Shown: positions 4,965-5,604 of the stretch, one piece after another
Layout of the letters: every line of letters starts with the position of its first letter
Numbering within the stretch: position 1 is the first letter of the stretch
Source: CAYYJM01 sp964471755
Lineage (GTDB): Bacteria; Planctomycetota; Planctomycetia; Gemmatales; Gemmataceae
Direction: 5' to 3'
DNA length: 5,604 bases
Assembly (NCBI GenBank): GCA_964471755.1
Contig: CAYYJM010000352.1
Coordinates: forward strand, 1-5,604
Program-made: the position numbers and the translations under genes
The notes under the pieces: model-generated
Seen by the model: only the letters and a program-made list of their open reading frames with translations
Database searches by the model: none
What the model was told of the DNA's origin: nothing

Positions 4965-5604
4965 TCAGCTCAGCTTCGTCTTGCCCGGCATGGCGACCGG
5001 CGGCACCGGCAGTGTCATGTCCCAGGAGAGCTTCTCCGGCATCAGCGAACCGGTCGCCAGGGCCTGCTCCCAGGTGACCTGACCGCCCGTGTAGGTCGCC
5101 AGCCGGCCCATGATCGCTGTCAGCGTACTCTCGGCGACGTTCTTCAGCTCGTTCAGCGCCTTCTGCTCGCGGATCGCCTGGATCAGATCGACGTGTTCCT
5201 GAACGTACNNNNNNNNNNGCCTTGTCGCCCTTGATGACGTGGCCGTGCGACGTCCAGCTACCCCTGGTGCCGACGAGGGCCTCGGAGACGTCGTTGGCAC
5301 AGCCGGCGATCTGCCGGCACATGCTCAGGACGTGAACGTCCTTGGGGTAGGTGTAATCGACGGCGTGATGGTCGAAGATGTGGCCGTACTCCGGCTGAGT
5401 ACGGACCTGACGCCCACCCAGGCCGATCGCGCTGAGCGGGTGAGCCTGCAAGGCCCAGTTGATCACGTCGAGATTGTGGACGTGCTGCTCGGTAATGTGA
5501 TCACCGGACAGCCAGGTGAAGTAGAGCCAGTTGCGAATCTGCCACTCCAGGTCGCTGAGCTGCTCCTTCTTGCGATGCCAGAGGGTGCCCATGTTCCAGT
5601 AGCA
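4965..5604 (-). CDS. Gfo/Idh/MocA family oxidoreductase, C-terminal part, interrupted by an assembly gap
   Basis: Members of this family are NAD(P)-dependent dehydrogenases or related enzymes acting on sugars, polyols and similar compounds. The Rossmann domain and the EKP motif lie beyond the window's right end. Visible are 128 residues before the N run (CYWNMGTLWHRK, EWQIRNWLYFTWLSGDHITE then QHVHNLDVINWALQAHP, and the strand region up to VIKGDK) and 80 after it (YVQEHVDLIQAIREQKALNE, then LKNVAESTLTAIMGRLATYTGGQVTWEQAL, ending PVPPVAMPGKTKLS). Both pieces follow the planctomycete-type family, with EQHVHN as a likely active-site region. The two pieces are in different frames only because ten Ns stand for an unknown length. 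The stop is TGA at 4967-4965. The substrate is unknown. There is no sign of genuine decay. Confidence 0.92.
5209..5218. other. Assembly gap (10 Ns) inside the oxidoreductase gene
   Basis: Ten Ns interrupt the coding sequence. For the gene to be in frame, the true missing length must be a multiple of three, so ten cannot be exact. The base next to the gap on the C-terminal side fits a proline codon before YVQEH, as in the common family wording NPYVQEH. Confidence 0.95.

Noticed and set aside
3993..5234. A 413-codon open frame on the plus strand running through the repeat cluster and the N gap
   Set aside because: It is an arginine- and glycine-rich shadow of the kinase-like gene and of the minus-strand oxidoreductase, and contains repeat-derived peptides only.

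Overview
The window is GC-rich, about two-thirds G+C by eye, and densely coded. It looks like a bacterial chromosome fragment, most likely from a planctomycete. The main evidence is the partial Gfo/Idh/MocA-type oxidoreductase at the right end, whose wording (RNWLYFTWLSGDHITEQHVHN, YVQEHVDL, ESTLTAIMGR, PVPPVAMPGK) is of a kind abundant in planctomycetes. A c556-type cytochrome and many small uncharacterised proteins fit this, but the assignment is inference from protein style, not a database result. A run of Ns at 5209-5218 shows this is draft or metagenomic assembly.

Layout. Positions 1-1811 (+) hold the end of a sugar-type ABC transporter operon: the C-terminal half of an RbsA/MglA-type tandem ATPase, its RbsC-type permease (585-1577) and a 69-residue protein of unknown function (1602-1811). 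A possible 46-codon ORF overlaps the end of that small gene by ATGA (1808-1948) and is followed by a strong hairpin (1958-1990). Next on + is a 297-residue protein (2007-2900) with a receiver-like N-terminus and a degenerate GGDEF-like C-terminus. It has lost the catalytic signature but keeps an RxxD in the position of the c-di-GMP inhibitory site. It meets a minus-strand c-type cytochrome (3298 down to 2897) tail to tail with a 4-base overlap.

A 144-base divergent intergenic region (3299-3442) holds plausible back-to-back promoters and a small dyad. From it, a two-gene membrane-lipid module reads rightward: a CDP-alcohol phosphatidyltransferase (3443-4051) overlapping by GTGA a phytol/dolichol-kinase-like CTP-dependent kinase (4048-4782). 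The two probably form one translationally coupled unit that phosphorylates a lipid alcohol or transfers phospho-alcohol groups. Their substrates cannot be read from the sequence.

Positions 4765-4955 are a cluster of GC-rich palindromic repeats. A 9-base core occurs four times in one orientation and three times in the other, including GAAA-loop hairpins, a long near-perfect inverted repeat and three tandem 16-base units. The cluster lies between convergent genes and supplies the last codons and the stop of the kinase gene. The minus-strand oxidoreductase (window end down to 4965) follows; it lacks its N-terminus and is interrupted by the assembly gap.

No tRNA, rRNA, CRISPR, transposase or phage gene is visible. 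No gene-free stretch exceeds 300 bases. The nearest things to novelty are the degenerate GGDEF protein, the lipid kinase/phosphotransferase pair and the repeat cluster; no clear undescribed multi-gene defence or mobile system is seen.
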